Notes: a model not told the origin generated them from the sequence alone. Counted from the first letter of the stretch, positions 9,294-17,691 are shown. The stretch: 54,158 bases of DNA from Elusimicrobiota bacterium (GCA_003153935.1 PMCA01000027.1:74041-128198), one strand, 5' to 3'. Made by a program: numbers and translations.

Positions 9294-10560
9294 TATCTAT
9301 AGCCCAGTAGAATACACCGTTAACCGACGTTAGGTTCGGGTTACTGCCTAAGGACAGCTCCAACTTGGTCCAGGTGTCGGATATGGCCAGTTTGGCGCTG
9401 CCAACATTGCTGCCTGGCACTGAATCTACGCTGGGGACACTATTATTTTTGCCGCTGTCATCACCTATGCCTATTTTCAGTTTAGAAGGAGTTTTGTTGT
9501 TGGATATCTTAGCCCAGCATGTAAGTTTTACCGCGCCGGTAGGACCGGACAGGTTCGGTATCGTCTCCGTGCCGGCGAAACTAACCCGCCACGTTCCGGT
9601 GCCGAGGAAGTAGTTGCCCGCCCACCAGGCCGCTGCGGAATCATTCATAGTTACCTTGATGCACTTCGTACCGCTGTGAGGGCTGTCCGTGCAGGCTGTG
9701 TCTATGCTGGCTATATTATCGGCCCCGTTATTCGGGCTGCCCATGTAAGCGATATTATTGGTGCCCATAGTGAAGGTACCATCGGTTATTTTGTCATCAT
9801 ACATCACGTAGGGAGTTCCCGTGCCCTCAAGCTGGATATCATCAATGTAAAGATAAAAAGTGGTGCCGGTAGCCACACTGGAAGTGCTGAAGGATTTGCT
9901 GCCATCGTCTCCCAACGTGGAAGCATTACCAGCGGCATTTTTGCTGTAAACATAATAATAATAGGTTACCCCGGTAGTCAAACTGGGCAGGGTTACAGAA
10001 TGGCTCGTGGTCAAAGTGGTATTTTCCGGTTGAGAGCTGCCAAAGGTGTTGGTGGTCCCGTAAAACACCTTGGAGGTGGAAGGCACGTCCGTCGTCCAGG
10101 TTATCGTCGCGCTGTTAGTAGTTGGGGTAGGGGTCACTGCCGAGATGACCGGCCCGGTGGCAGTAGTAGTGAACGTTAATGAGTCGCCGGAACTGTCCGA
10201 GTCTGCCTGGCTGGTATTTTGTGAAGAGTCTTTACTTATCACCTTATAATAATATTTTGTACCGGAATGAAGACCGGGTAAGGTGACGCTGTGACTGCGG
10301 CTCATGCTGGCCCCCGTATCTTTCTCAGTGGTCAGGGTGCCGAAACTGGTGGTGGTTCCATAGGCCACTTGGGAAGAAGCCGCGGTAGAGGTGGCCCAGG
10401 TAATGGTCGCCCCCGTAGAAGTAGCAGTGCTCGTTATGCTGGATATGGCCGTTCCCGTATTTAAAGCCGTGAGTTTCGCTTTCTTAGAACAGGAGAACAG
10501 GAAAAAGCTTAAAATAACTATGCTTAAAATGGTCATTGCCAGCCGCAGATGCCGCTTCAT
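9277..10560 (-). CDS. Lipoprotein with two FN3 domains and a permuted copy of the locus binding domain
   Basis: A 427-residue lipoprotein with lipobox Cys24 (LFSC). Two FN3/purple-acid-phosphatase-N-like domains (about 33-130 and 135-228) each carry a TYYYxVxSK strand. The rest matches the domain of the four paralogues at 10574-13568, but in permuted order: the strand TFYLYIDDIQLEG, which ends the paralogues, comes first here, and the protein stops (ADLP) exactly where that strand would begin. SPHSGTKCIKV and the WWAGNY segment match NPHSGTTCIQ and GWAGVYW. The start at 10560 is chosen for GGAGGG 5 nt upstream; an ATG at 10581 has no ribosome site. Probably a surface glucan-binding protein (inference). 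Confidence 0.75.
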   Translation of the reverse strand: MKRHLRLAMTILSIVILSFFLFSCSKKAKLTALNTGTAISSITSTATSTGATITWATSTAASSQVAYGTTTSFGTLTTEKDTGASMSRSHSVTLPGLHSGTKYYYKVISKDSSQNTSQADSDSSGDSLTFTTTATGPVISAVTPTPTTNSATITWTTDVPSTSKVFYGTTNTFGSSQPENTTLTTSHSVTLPSLTTGVTYYYYVYSKNAAGNASTLGDDGSKSFSTSSVATGTTFYLYIDDIQLEGTGTPYVMYDDKITDGTFTMGTNNIAYMGSPNNGADNIASIDTACTDSPHSGTKCIKVTMNDSAAAWWAGNYFLGTGTWRVSFAGTETIPNLSGPTGAVKLTCWAKISNNKTPSKLKIGIGDDSGKNNSVPSVDSVPGSNVGSAKLAISDTWTKLELSLGSNPNLTSVNGVFYWAIDSADLP

Positions 10561-10573
10561 TTTTCCCTCCGTG

Positions 10574-11233
10574 TTATTCATATTTTATATCGTCCAAATA
10601 AAAAGTAATTCCCGTGGGATTATCGGCCGCGGTCGCTACCCAGCAAAAACCGCCGCTGATGTAAGTCAGGTCTTTCCCCTTAAGATTGATCGAGTATTGC
10701 CGCCAGTCTTTATGCAAGATCACCGGCCCCATGGAAGCCACGTCCGTATCGGAATAGGCGCCGGAAATGCCGCCGATCTTAAATGCTTTTATTTTTTCAT
10801 TACCCTTTTCACCCCGGGCCCAAAAAGTCAGCTTGGTGGCCCCGGTAAGGTTGTACCCGCCCTTCTTCTCTCCCCAGTTGCCCGGGGGATTTTGCCAGAA
10901 CATGCCTGCCCAGCCCTGGTTCTGCGACCCCCTGGCGCTATAAGAGATCTTGATGCAGGTCTTGCCGCCGTGTGGTTCTTTGTTGTAACCGTAATCGAGA
11001 TTCAGGTCGTTATAATCGCCCATCCAGCCACTGGGCGCGTAATGGTTACTAGTGGTGGATTTATCTTCATAAACCAGGAATCCTTTGAAAGCCGTAGCCG
11101 CGGCCGGCGCGGCTGTTGGTTGAGTCTTAATTACGTCACCGTTTGAATCATACGCCGGCTCCTCATCATCCGCCGCCCACGCTAATCCAATTAACCCAAA
11201 TAATAATAAAATAACAAATAAAATTCTTTTCAT
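10574..11233 (-). CDS. Secreted binding-domain protein, paralogue A of the GWMGDY family
   Basis: A 219-residue exported protein: signal peptide (MKRILFVILLLFGLIGLAWA), a short acidic linker, then one ~165-residue beta-rich domain. The domain has the locus signature NHYAPSGWMGDYNDL, a WAGMFWQNP segment, TKLTFWARGEKG, and a terminal GITFYLDDIKYE. The overall pattern (aromatic-rich, ending in a YLDDI strand) resembles carbohydrate-binding beta-sandwich modules such as CBM11 or CIA30, but I do not recognise a named family. The ATG at 11233 has AAAGG upstream; the upstream frame to 11260 reads into a heptamer repeat. It ends 13 bp before the next gene. Confidence 0.75.
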   Translation of the reverse strand: MKRILFVILLLFGLIGLAWAADDEEPAYDSNGDVIKTQPTAAPAAATAFKGFLVYEDKSTTSNHYAPSGWMGDYNDLNLDYGYNKEPHGGKTCIKISYSARGSQNQGWAGMFWQNPPGNWGEKKGGYNLTGATKLTFWARGEKGNEKIKAFKIGGISGAYSDTDVASMGPVILHKDWRQYSINLKGKDLTYISGGFCWVATAADNPTGITFYLDDIKYE

Positions 11234-11246
11234 AACCGTGCCTTTT

Positions 11247-11274
11247 CGATCAACGATCAACTATGAACGCCTAA
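11247..11274. repeat. Degenerate 7-bp repeat (4 units)
   Basis: Four consecutive heptamers, CGATCAA CGATCAA CTATGAA CGCCTAA, lie just upstream of the paralogue A ribosome site. They belong to the same CNATCAA family as the tracts at 30641, 42491, 42568 and 53237. Confidence 0.7.
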
Positions 11275-11287
11275 CGGTATTTCACAG

Positions 11288-11401
11288 CCCCTCTGACCTA
11301 AGAAACAATATAATTTTTACCTAAGACCAGGTAGTTTCTATATCTACTATAGAACTTGCCCTTCATCGGTATATTTTTATTGTTTCTAAAGGTGCAGAGG
11401 G
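11288..11401. repeat. 114-bp imperfect palindrome (MITE-like or long RNA hairpin)
   Basis: The segment starts CCCCTCTGACCT and ends AGGTGCAGAGGG. The arms continue with AGAAACAATA and TATTGTTTCT, and the centre folds again (AGTTTCTATA with TATAGAACT). The whole element is therefore one imperfect palindrome centred near 11344, filling the unusually long gap between paralogues A and B. It could be a small non-autonomous mobile element or an intercistronic RNA hairpin. I see no clear target-site duplication. Confidence 0.65.
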
Positions 11402-11414
11402 AACTGTTATTAAA

Positions 11415-12218
11415 TTACTCGTAAACGATGTCATCCAGATACATGGTCAAGCCGTCCGGGTTCTCGTCACCGCTGGTCGCCCAGCCGAAACAGCCCGCGA
11501 TGCGGCTCAGGTCCTTTCCGGTCAGGTCGATGGTATATTGCTTCCACTCGGTCGTTAATTTCACCGGACCTATCCCGGCCACGTCGGTGTCGGCATATTC
11601 GCCCTGGATCCCGCCGATCTTGAACTCATTGAGAACCTCGCCGCCCTTTTCACCGCGCGCCCAGAAAGTCAGCTTCTTGGCTCCGGTGAAATTATAGCCG
11701 GCGTTGGCAGTGCCCCAATTATTGGCCGGCTGCTGCCAGTAAATTCCGGCCCAACCCGCGCCCTGTTTTCCTTTGGCGGAGTAGGTGATCTTAATGCAGG
11801 TCGGTGCGGAATGAGGATTGTTCGTTTCTTTCACATTGACCCTAACATCACCATAATCTCCCATCCAGCCGCTCGGATAGGAATGGTTATCTTTGGCTGC
11901 TCCATCCCTATAAACATAGAACGGGAAAGCGGCCACTTTCTTGGTCCGGCTGACTTTTTCACCCGGAGCGGAAGGACTGGCTGCCGCTGCGTTTGTTTCA
12001 GCCGGTTGTTCTACCGCGGCCGGTTCAGCAGCTGGGGCCGGTTCTTCAGCCTTCACTTCTTCTGCTTTCGCCGCTTTTGGCGCTTTGGCCACTTTGGGCG
12101 CCGGTGTGTCTTCATCATCGCCGCCTACACTGGCTCCCGGCAATGGCGCGCAGGCGCTAAACGCCGCTACCGCAAAAACGAACACGAACAAACAAATTAG
12201 AAGTCTACGAAGCTTCAT
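11415..12218 (-). CDS. Lipoprotein with Ala/Pro/Lys/Glu linker, paralogue B of the GWMGDY family
   Basis: A 267-residue probable lipoprotein (lipobox in AFSAC, Cys22). Residues ~30-95 are a low-complexity linker rich in Ala, Pro, Lys and Glu (for example VAKAPKAAKAEEVKAEEPA), suited to spanning the periplasm or wall. Then comes one copy of the locus domain: NHSYPSGWMGDYGDV, GWAGIYWQQP, KKLTFWARGEKGG, and a terminal LTMYLDDIVYE. Of the four tandem paralogues it alone combines a lipobox with a long spacer, which suggests a membrane-tethered version. GGAGG lies 10 nt before the start. It is 29 bp after paralogue C and is separated from A by the palindrome. Confidence 0.75.
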   Translation of the reverse strand: MKLRRLLICLFVFVFAVAAFSACAPLPGASVGGDDEDTPAPKVAKAPKAAKAEEVKAEEPAPAAEPAAVEQPAETNAAAASPSAPGEKVSRTKKVAAFPFYVYRDGAAKDNHSYPSGWMGDYGDVRVNVKETNNPHSAPTCIKITYSAKGKQGAGWAGIYWQQPANNWGTANAGYNFTGAKKLTFWARGEKGGEVLNEFKIGGIQGEYADTDVAGIGPVKLTTEWKQYTIDLTGKDLSRIAGCFGWATSGDENPDGLTMYLDDIVYE

Positions 12219-12247
12219 TTTTACTATACCTCCGTTTTCATAGTGCT

Positions 12248-12940
12248 TTACTCGAACGCGATATCGTCAAGATAGAAGGTGATACCTTCTTCCGGCACGT
12301 CATCGCCGCTGGCCGACCAGTAGAAGCCGCCGCTGATATAGCTTATATCGGCACCATTCAGGTCGATCTCGAATTTCTTCCATTCTTTGGTAAGATCTAT
12401 CGGTCCGATGCTTACCTTATCGCTATCGGCGTATTCACCTTCGATACCGCCAACCCCGACTTCCGCTAATCTTTCTCCGCCCTTCTCGCCACGAGCCCAG
12501 AAGACCAGTTTCTTGGCGCCGGTCAGGTTATAGCCGCCCTTTTTAGCTCCCCAGTTATTGGCCGGGTTCTGCCAGAAGCTGCCGGCCCAATTTGCGCCCT
12601 GACTGCCTTTGGGAACATATTTCCACTGAATGCAGGTCGTGCCAGCATGCGGATTCTGAGTCCAGCGATCAGTCAATCTCATGTCGCCATAATCACCCAT
12701 CCAGCCGCTGGGAACATAGTGATTATCCGGGGAATTCTTGTCGGTGTAGATCGGGAACCGTTTGAACCCCGACTTGGAGCCATCCGGATTGATGGACTTG
12801 CCGATGGGCGCCGCGTTGATCACCGGCACCTGCATCATCGATGGAACCTTGCTGCCTTGCGAAAAAACGTCGATCGTCAGGAACTGTACTACGAAAAGCA
12901 CTACTGAAATACCTGCTATGAGAATTATTTTTCTCATCAT
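12248..12940 (-). CDS. Secreted binding-domain protein, paralogue C of the GWMGDY family
   Basis: A 230-residue exported protein with an N-terminal hydrophobic signal (about residues 4-26) and a ~35-residue linker. The single locus domain reads DNHYVPSGWMGDYGD, NPHAGTTCIQWKY, NWAGSFWQNPANNWG, KKLVFWARGEKGG and finally GITFYLDDIAFE. It is closest to paralogue D, including long stretches of DNA identity, which indicates recent tandem duplication. Two adjacent ATG codons at 12940 and 12937 are possible starts; GGAGGG lies upstream of both. The conserved Trp and Tyr residues suggest sugar stacking (inference). Confidence 0.75.
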   Translation of the reverse strand: MMRKIILIAGISVVLFVVQFLTIDVFSQGSKVPSMMQVPVINAAPIGKSINPDGSKSGFKRFPIYTDKNSPDNHYVPSGWMGDYGDMRLTDRWTQNPHAGTTCIQWKYVPKGSQGANWAGSFWQNPANNWGAKKGGYNLTGAKKLVFWARGEKGGERLAEVGVGGIEGEYADSDKVSIGPIDLTKEWKKFEIDLNGADISYISGGFYWSASGDDVPEEGITFYLDDIAFE

Positions 12941-12971
12941 TGCCCTTCCCTCCTTTTAGACAAAATACGCG

Positions 12972-13568
12972 TTACTCAAACCTAATATCATCAAGATAAA
13001 AGGTGATGCCGCCTGCTGGTTCGTCTTCAGCCTTGGCCGTCCAGAAAAAACCGCCGCTGATGTAGCTCAGGTCCGCCTTACTGATGTCGATCTCATATTG
13101 CTTCCATTCCGTTGTAAGCTTGATTGGTCCGGTGCTTACCTTGTCCGTGTCGGCATATTTACCGGTAATGCCGCCAACCCCGACTTCCGCAATTATCTCA
13201 CCACCTTTTTCGCCACGGGCCCAGAAGACCAATTTCGTGGCCCCGGTCAGATCAAAGCCGCCTTTTTTGGCGCCCCAGTTATTGGCTGGATTTTGCCAGT
13301 AAACTCCCGCCCATCCTGCGCCGTTAGCGCCTTTGGCGCTGTATTTCCACTGGATGCAGGTCGTGCCGCTGTGCGGGTTAACTCCATATTGGTCATTAAC
13401 TTTAAGATCGCCATAATCCCCCATCCAGCCACTGGGTGAGTAATGATTATCGGGAGATTTGGTGTCGGAATAAACAGGAAAAGGTTTAGGAGCGTCGGCA
13501 GCCTGCAGGACATTGGCGGCCGAGATCACTAACAGCATTACCGCGAGCGCGAGCATTAATTTTCTCAT
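12972..13568 (-). CDS. Secreted binding-domain protein, paralogue D of the GWMGDY family
   Basis: A 198-residue protein that is almost only a signal peptide (residues 1-23) plus one locus domain, so it defines the minimal domain length of about 170 residues. Signature segments: DNHYSPSGWMGDYGD, NPHSGTTCIQWKY, GWAGVYWQNPANNWG, TKLVFWARGEKGG, EWKQYEIDISKADLSYISGG and GITFYLDDIRFE. GGAGG lies upstream of the ATG. It is the first of the four tandem copies in transcription order and follows the DUF5683 gene by 34 bp. With no lipobox or membrane anchor it should be soluble in the periplasm or outside the cell. Confidence 0.75.
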   Translation of the reverse strand: MRKLMLALAVMLLVISAANVLQAADAPKPFPVYSDTKSPDNHYSPSGWMGDYGDLKVNDQYGVNPHSGTTCIQWKYSAKGANGAGWAGVYWQNPANNWGAKKGGFDLTGATKLVFWARGEKGGEIIAEVGVGGITGKYADTDKVSTGPIKLTTEWKQYEIDISKADLSYISGGFFWTAKAEDEPAGGITFYLDDIRFE

Positions 13569-13602
13569 TCTTCATTCCTCCTTCGCAATATTATATCTAA
13601 AA

Positions 13603-14112
13603 CTAAAAAGTATAACGGTAGATCAGGTTCACTTGCTTCGTATCCTTAGCCGCCAGGTAAAATCCCCGGTTTGGCAACATCGATTCAGGCTCCTGGATAG
13701 CGTTAATGTTGTCGGCCGAAAAATAAGCGTCGGCCACGTTACCGATCCAGATCGCCGCCGCCAGGTAGACGAATAGATTGGCGGTGTCCACGTCTTTGGA
13801 ATATGTATCGTACAGGTCGCTGGTCCTTTTGGCATCATAGTCGCTGTAGGCGCTGTTGGCTTTGGAGTTTTCCATTACGGCCGCCCCGATGGCGACAGCT
13901 GCTGCGCCCAGGAAAATATAACCTTTGGTATCCTGGCCGTTAAAGAACTGGCCCCAGCCCGGCAGGATCAAAGACCGTAGTGAAGCGTTACCAGGAGTTC
14001 TCTCGTCAAAATTATAGGTCCTCTCCGCCGCCAACAAATTAAAGGGTATTATAACTGCTAATAAAACCGCGACCAGAGCCACGCCCCAAACTTTCCCTTT
14101 TAGCCTATGCAT
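13603..14112 (-). CDS. DUF5683-type small membrane protein
   Basis: A 169-residue protein with an N-terminal signal or membrane helix (residues ~8-28). Next is the motif SLILPGWGQFFNGQDTKGY, typical of DUF5683 and related proteins. It is followed by a Gly/Ala-rich hydrophobic segment (IFLGAAAVAIGAAVM), a charged stretch rich in Tyr and Asp, and a second hydrophobic segment (LFVYLAAAIWIGNVADAYF). The protein is probably envelope-located. No function is established for the family. It sits between the OmpA-barrel and lipoprotein pair and the tandem binding proteins, with gaps of about 30 bp on both sides, so it is very likely in the same transcript. GGAGG precedes the ATG. Confidence 0.7.
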   Translation of the reverse strand: MHRLKGKVWGVALVAVLLAVIIPFNLLAAERTYNFDERTPGNASLRSLILPGWGQFFNGQDTKGYIFLGAAAVAIGAAVMENSKANSAYSDYDAKRTSDLYDTYSKDVDTANLFVYLAAAIWIGNVADAYFSADNINAIQEPESMLPNRGFYLAAKDTKQVNLIYRYTF

Positions 14113-14139
14113 CTGCTCTTGCCTCCTTTTTCACGCATT

Positions 14140-14862
14140 TTATCTCTCGTAACGTAAATCATCCACAAAGACCGTGCCGCCTTCGCCAACATCGGCGCCG
14201 TGCCATTCGATCACGATCTTGAAATAATCTTTGACATTGCCCAGGTCCGTGGTTGCCAGCGGAATGGAATATTCCTGCCAGGCCACTTCGGATATCTGGC
14301 TTCTATTAAGACGGATAAAATCATGGACCCCGCTGGCTTCCTGGGTCGGCCCCTCGAATTTAACGGTGGTATCGCCAACGGCATCCGAACCTCTGCCCAG
14401 TACCGCTTTGGCCTTAAAACTGATATGGGTGTAGCCGCCCGCGCGCAGGTCCCTTCCCGGAGTGGAATTATATAAGGTGAAATGGGTGGCGACTATCAAT
14501 GTTACTCCGCCGAAGGTATGCTCCAATCCGCTCGGCGGCGCCAGAGGACTGGTCCAAATAACGTCTTTGCCGTTCCAGGAATATTTCATACAGTTGACGC
14601 CCTGGGGGGCATTTTCATCGCTATCTTTAAAATCTATGGCCATGGTATTATCGGGTGGATCGAAGTCGGAAGGAATGAATTCCACGTTACCGCCGGTACG
14701 CAGGTCCTCATCATAAATCTTCAGGACGCCGCTCCAGCTATTGATCGCCCCGTCAGGGGTAGGATCCTGCAGTTTGCTGATCGGGTTCTTTTCGCAGGAA
14801 GTCAGGACCAGCAGTGCAGTCATTATTAACAGGATCCGGGAAATGATCATCCTTATTTTCAT
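14140..14862 (-). CDS. CBM-like lipoprotein, divergent relative of the locus binding domain
   Basis: A 240-residue lipoprotein (LTSC lipobox, Cys23). A short linker precedes one beta-rich domain starting GVLKIYDEDLR and ending TVFVDDLRYER. The opening IYDE, the central AGGYTHISFKAKA, the WQEYSIPL segment and the terminal DDLRYE follow the same order as in the four GWMGDY paralogues. The GWMGDY motif itself is absent, so this is a distant homologue. Similar architectures occur in CBM11- and CIA30-type modules. Its ATG overlaps the stop of the upstream OmpA-barrel gene (ATGA), so the two products are translationally coupled and probably act together in the outer membrane. Confidence 0.7.
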   Translation of the reverse strand: MKIRMIISRILLIMTALLVLTSCEKNPISKLQDPTPDGAINSWSGVLKIYDEDLRTGGNVEFIPSDFDPPDNTMAIDFKDSDENAPQGVNCMKYSWNGKDVIWTSPLAPPSGLEHTFGGVTLIVATHFTLYNSTPGRDLRAGGYTHISFKAKAVLGRGSDAVGDTTVKFEGPTQEASGVHDFIRLNRSQISEVAWQEYSIPLATTDLGNVKDYFKIVIEWHGADVGEGGTVFVDDLRYER

Positions 14863-17621
14863 TGCGGCGTCTCCGTCTTCTTCTCTATCGGTACCTTGGT
14901 TCCCTGGTCTTCATTCTTCATTATGATGATCTCTACCCGGCGGTTCAGCGCCCGTCCCTGCCTGGTGCGGTTAGAAGCGATGGGCCGCGTTTTGCCATAG
15001 CCGATCACCGTTAGCCGGTCAGACGCTACCCCATGTTCTTCCAGGTAGTTGGAAACGCTCTTGGCACGCCGTTCGGAAAGCTTCTGGTTGTATTCAGCCG
15101 CCCCGGTGGCATCCGTGTGGCCTTCTACGTTAACTTTATTTTCGGGATACATATTGATGACTTTGGCCACGTCCGGCATCACTTCCAGGGCCTCGGTTTT
15201 CAGGTTATACTTATCAAAATCGAATAACACCGCTGACTTAATATTCATTACCAGGCCGCGCTCTTCTTCAGTGACCTCAACCGGGGATTCTTTCAGAATT
15301 TCCTTGGCCATTTCCAGCTTAGGCACTTTCAAGGTCACTGTCTGGGGTTCGGTTTGGGCCGACAAGTCATTGAGATTGGTGGCGGAGAATATTACGATAT
15401 AATCACCCTCGGCTACTACCTGGCCGCTGGCGATATCGGTACCGTCCCAATCGGTGCTGCTGGGCGGTTCCCCGTTACCCTGGTAAGACTGGATCACGTT
15501 TTCGTTTTGGTCTTGTATATCTACTTCCCAGTTCTTGATACCTTTATTATCCTTGGCCTCCAGGTCAAATTCCACGGTTTGCTTATCGCCGGTTCCGGGC
15601 ATAAACACCGGGTCGGGTATGGTCAAACTGACGGCCGGCGGCGCCTTTACCTCAACTTTTTGCTTTTTCTCCGGCGGTTGGAAAACGAAGATGGAGCCGA
15701 AGTGCAGGTTATAGAACAGGCGCCATTCGTCATAAGGTCCCAGTTCCGGATACAGGTAAAGGTTATCGGTTTCCCTGGTGCCTATGTATTCTATGCCTAA
15801 AGTAGAATCGGTAGACGGTATAGGGGTATTGTCCCAGATACGGCTAAGAGAGAATTTATACAGGCGGTCGATCGTTCCGCCAAATCCCTGATGCCAGTCT
15901 TCCGGGCCCCAGACATCTTTGCCGAAAGTAAAGCTGGCCTGATAGGGTTTTTTATCGAGCGAAACAGTGCCCAGGAAGAAATTTGTTATCGGCTTGTTTT
16001 CCGTAGTTTTCACAGTATAAGCCAGCGAATAGGTGGCGACATCCTGACCCCAGCGCAGGTTGACCCAGAATTTGTAAGAACTGGCCGGTATCAGCCTGAT
16101 CATGGTGTTAAAACTGTGCAGCCATGAATTGGTCGCCCAGCAGCCGGAAGGACGGTAATCAAAGATGGGTTTGGTCGGGTCATATTCCCCTTCCCAAAGA
16201 ATATCATCATCGCGGGTGCGGTAGTACCAGCGGTCGGTTGTGGTTGGGTATTTCCGGGCTATATATTGGAAGGCCAGCGCGAAACTGGCGTCTTCTTTCG
16301 GATTCATGTTCCAGGATTCCAGCAGGTTCGGCTGCCAGAGATACAGCCAACTGCTGGGAGTCGGGTCAAAATTAAGCGTTACTTTATAAATAGTCGCCTG
16401 CCGGTTATTAAAGTTAACCCAGAAAGCGTCGTTCCTGGCCCTGGGCAGGGTCACCGGAGGTCCGGGATCATCCACTGTACCCTCATATAAATAAGGCATC
16501 GGGCCGATCAAGGGCTTGCGGTATGTTCCCATGAAACTCAGGCTGGTTATGGAATTAATGTCTTTTCTTAACTCACCGGTATATTCCTGTTTATTACCCG
16601 CGCTCAGGCCCAAATGGGTATAGGTAAAGGAAGCGTCATCAATAACCGGGATCGCCTGGGTGCCGAGTTTGAGTTTGTAGCCGATGGCGTCGCCGGTGCC
16701 GGTGGTTCCTGATGTTATCTGATTACTGCCGGTATTAACGGTAAAGGTTGATTCCGGGATAGTGTAGGTGTTGTTCGTGCCGCTCTGGGTAACCTTGAGA
16801 TATGATTTACCGGTCCGGAAAGGCTGGTATAGTACGCCGACACTGATAGGCAGGGCTTCGAACATGTCGACCATGGAGGTCAGCTCGTAGGCCCGGATAT
16901 GTTCGTCCGGTTTCTCGCCCCAGGAGATCTTTGCATCCTTAACAATAATAGCGTTATTAAAATAACCGATGCGCCAGTTATATTTACCATAGGTCGAGGC
17001 CTGGTCGCCCCATACCAGTTCCGCGCCGGTGACCAGCTCCAGCTTGCCATAGTCCCAGTTGTATTTCAGGTCGAGCCCGCGCGGCACCTGCCGGCCGCTG
17101 ACCCGGCGATAGTTGTAGACGTCGAATTGTTCGGGATAAAGTTGGAAGAAGTCCCCTTCTTCCTCCCAATGGTAATGCCCAATGCCGCCGAACAGCTGGG
17201 CCTTCAGGTTATCACCCTTGTAAAAGATCTCGCCCTCGGTCCATTTCACCCGGTCATCTTTATTGCTCAGGCGGTGTTCGTCATTGATGGGGATCCAGTA
17301 TTTATCGGCGTAAGAGCCGATGGCCAGTATGCCTAAAGACATGGTCAGGCGTTTGGTGGGACGGTAGTAAAAGTCCAGGTTAAGCGACTGGCCGACGGGG
17401 TAGGTCCATTTATCGTCGGAAACGCCGTCACGGGTATAGAGCTTGGCCAGGTTGCTGGCTTCCTGGCTCCACCCCGGCTGGAGTTTATGCGCGAAGAAAT
17501 TGAAGGTCAGGTTACCGTCAATCCTCAGACTCTTGACTTTCAGAGTGTCTGCGGCTTGGGCTGTGCCCATGAATATCATGGCCAGAGCGATCCCCAAAAT
17601 GACATACTTACCTAAGCGCAT
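14859..17621 (-). CDS. Outer-membrane beta-barrel fused to an OmpA-type peptidoglycan-binding domain
   Basis: A 920-residue exported protein with a signal peptide ending near residue 24 (GTAQA). Residues ~30-640 show alternating aromatic and hydrophobic strands typical of a large porin-like barrel (for example LNLDFYYRPTKRLTMSLGIL and NWRIGYFNNA). About 650-770 hold an Ig-like domain of the FlgD type. Residues ~793-905 are an OmpA C-terminal domain: VLFDFDKYNLK, VEGHTDATGAAEYNQKLSER, and a GRALNRRVEI end. The OmpA part should hold the barrel to the cell wall. Substrate is unknown; the locus suggests glucan oligosaccharides (inference). ATG with GGGGG upstream and its own promoter. Confidence 0.8.
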   Translation of the reverse strand: MRLGKYVILGIALAMIFMGTAQAADTLKVKSLRIDGNLTFNFFAHKLQPGWSQEASNLAKLYTRDGVSDDKWTYPVGQSLNLDFYYRPTKRLTMSLGILAIGSYADKYWIPINDEHRLSNKDDRVKWTEGEIFYKGDNLKAQLFGGIGHYHWEEEGDFFQLYPEQFDVYNYRRVSGRQVPRGLDLKYNWDYGKLELVTGAELVWGDQASTYGKYNWRIGYFNNAIIVKDAKISWGEKPDEHIRAYELTSMVDMFEALPISVGVLYQPFRTGKSYLKVTQSGTNNTYTIPESTFTVNTGSNQITSGTTGTGDAIGYKLKLGTQAIPVIDDASFTYTHLGLSAGNKQEYTGELRKDINSITSLSFMGTYRKPLIGPMPYLYEGTVDDPGPPVTLPRARNDAFWVNFNNRQATIYKVTLNFDPTPSSWLYLWQPNLLESWNMNPKEDASFALAFQYIARKYPTTTDRWYYRTRDDDILWEGEYDPTKPIFDYRPSGCWATNSWLHSFNTMIRLIPASSYKFWVNLRWGQDVATYSLAYTVKTTENKPITNFFLGTVSLDKKPYQASFTFGKDVWGPEDWHQGFGGTIDRLYKFSLSRIWDNTPIPSTDSTLGIEYIGTRETDNLYLYPELGPYDEWRLFYNLHFGSIFVFQPPEKKQKVEVKAPPAVSLTIPDPVFMPGTGDKQTVEFDLEAKDNKGIKNWEVDIQDQNENVIQSYQGNGEPPSSTDWDGTDIASGQVVAEGDYIVIFSATNLNDLSAQTEPQTVTLKVPKLEMAKEILKESPVEVTEEERGLVMNIKSAVLFDFDKYNLKTEALEVMPDVAKVINMYPENKVNVEGHTDATGAAEYNQKLSERRAKSVSNYLEEHGVASDRLTVIGYGKTRPIASNRTRQGRALNRRVEIIIMKNEDQGTKVPIEKKTETPQ

Positions 17622-17658
17622 TTTTCCCCCGAGTTTTATTTGGGTTTATATACGATAT

Positions 17659-17687
17659 AATATACCCCAAATGTAGGCACTTCGCAA
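17659..17687 (-). promoter_or_regulatory. Promoter for the OmpA-barrel operon
   Basis: TTGCGA (17682-17687), 17 nt, TATATT (17659-17664) on the minus strand, about 38 bp before the start codon of the OmpA-barrel gene. It could drive the genes from 17621 leftward. Confidence 0.6.
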
Positions 17688-17691
17688 CTTT

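Noticed and set aside
9277-10560. Truncated pseudogene
   Set aside because: The frame is open and the missing last strand is found at the front of the domain, so permutation explains the early stop better than decay.
10574-10581. Upstream ATG at 10581 as start of the FN3 lipoprotein
   Set aside because: No ribosome site there, and it would add seven polar residues before the lipoprotein signal; the ATG at 10560 has GGAGGG at the right distance.
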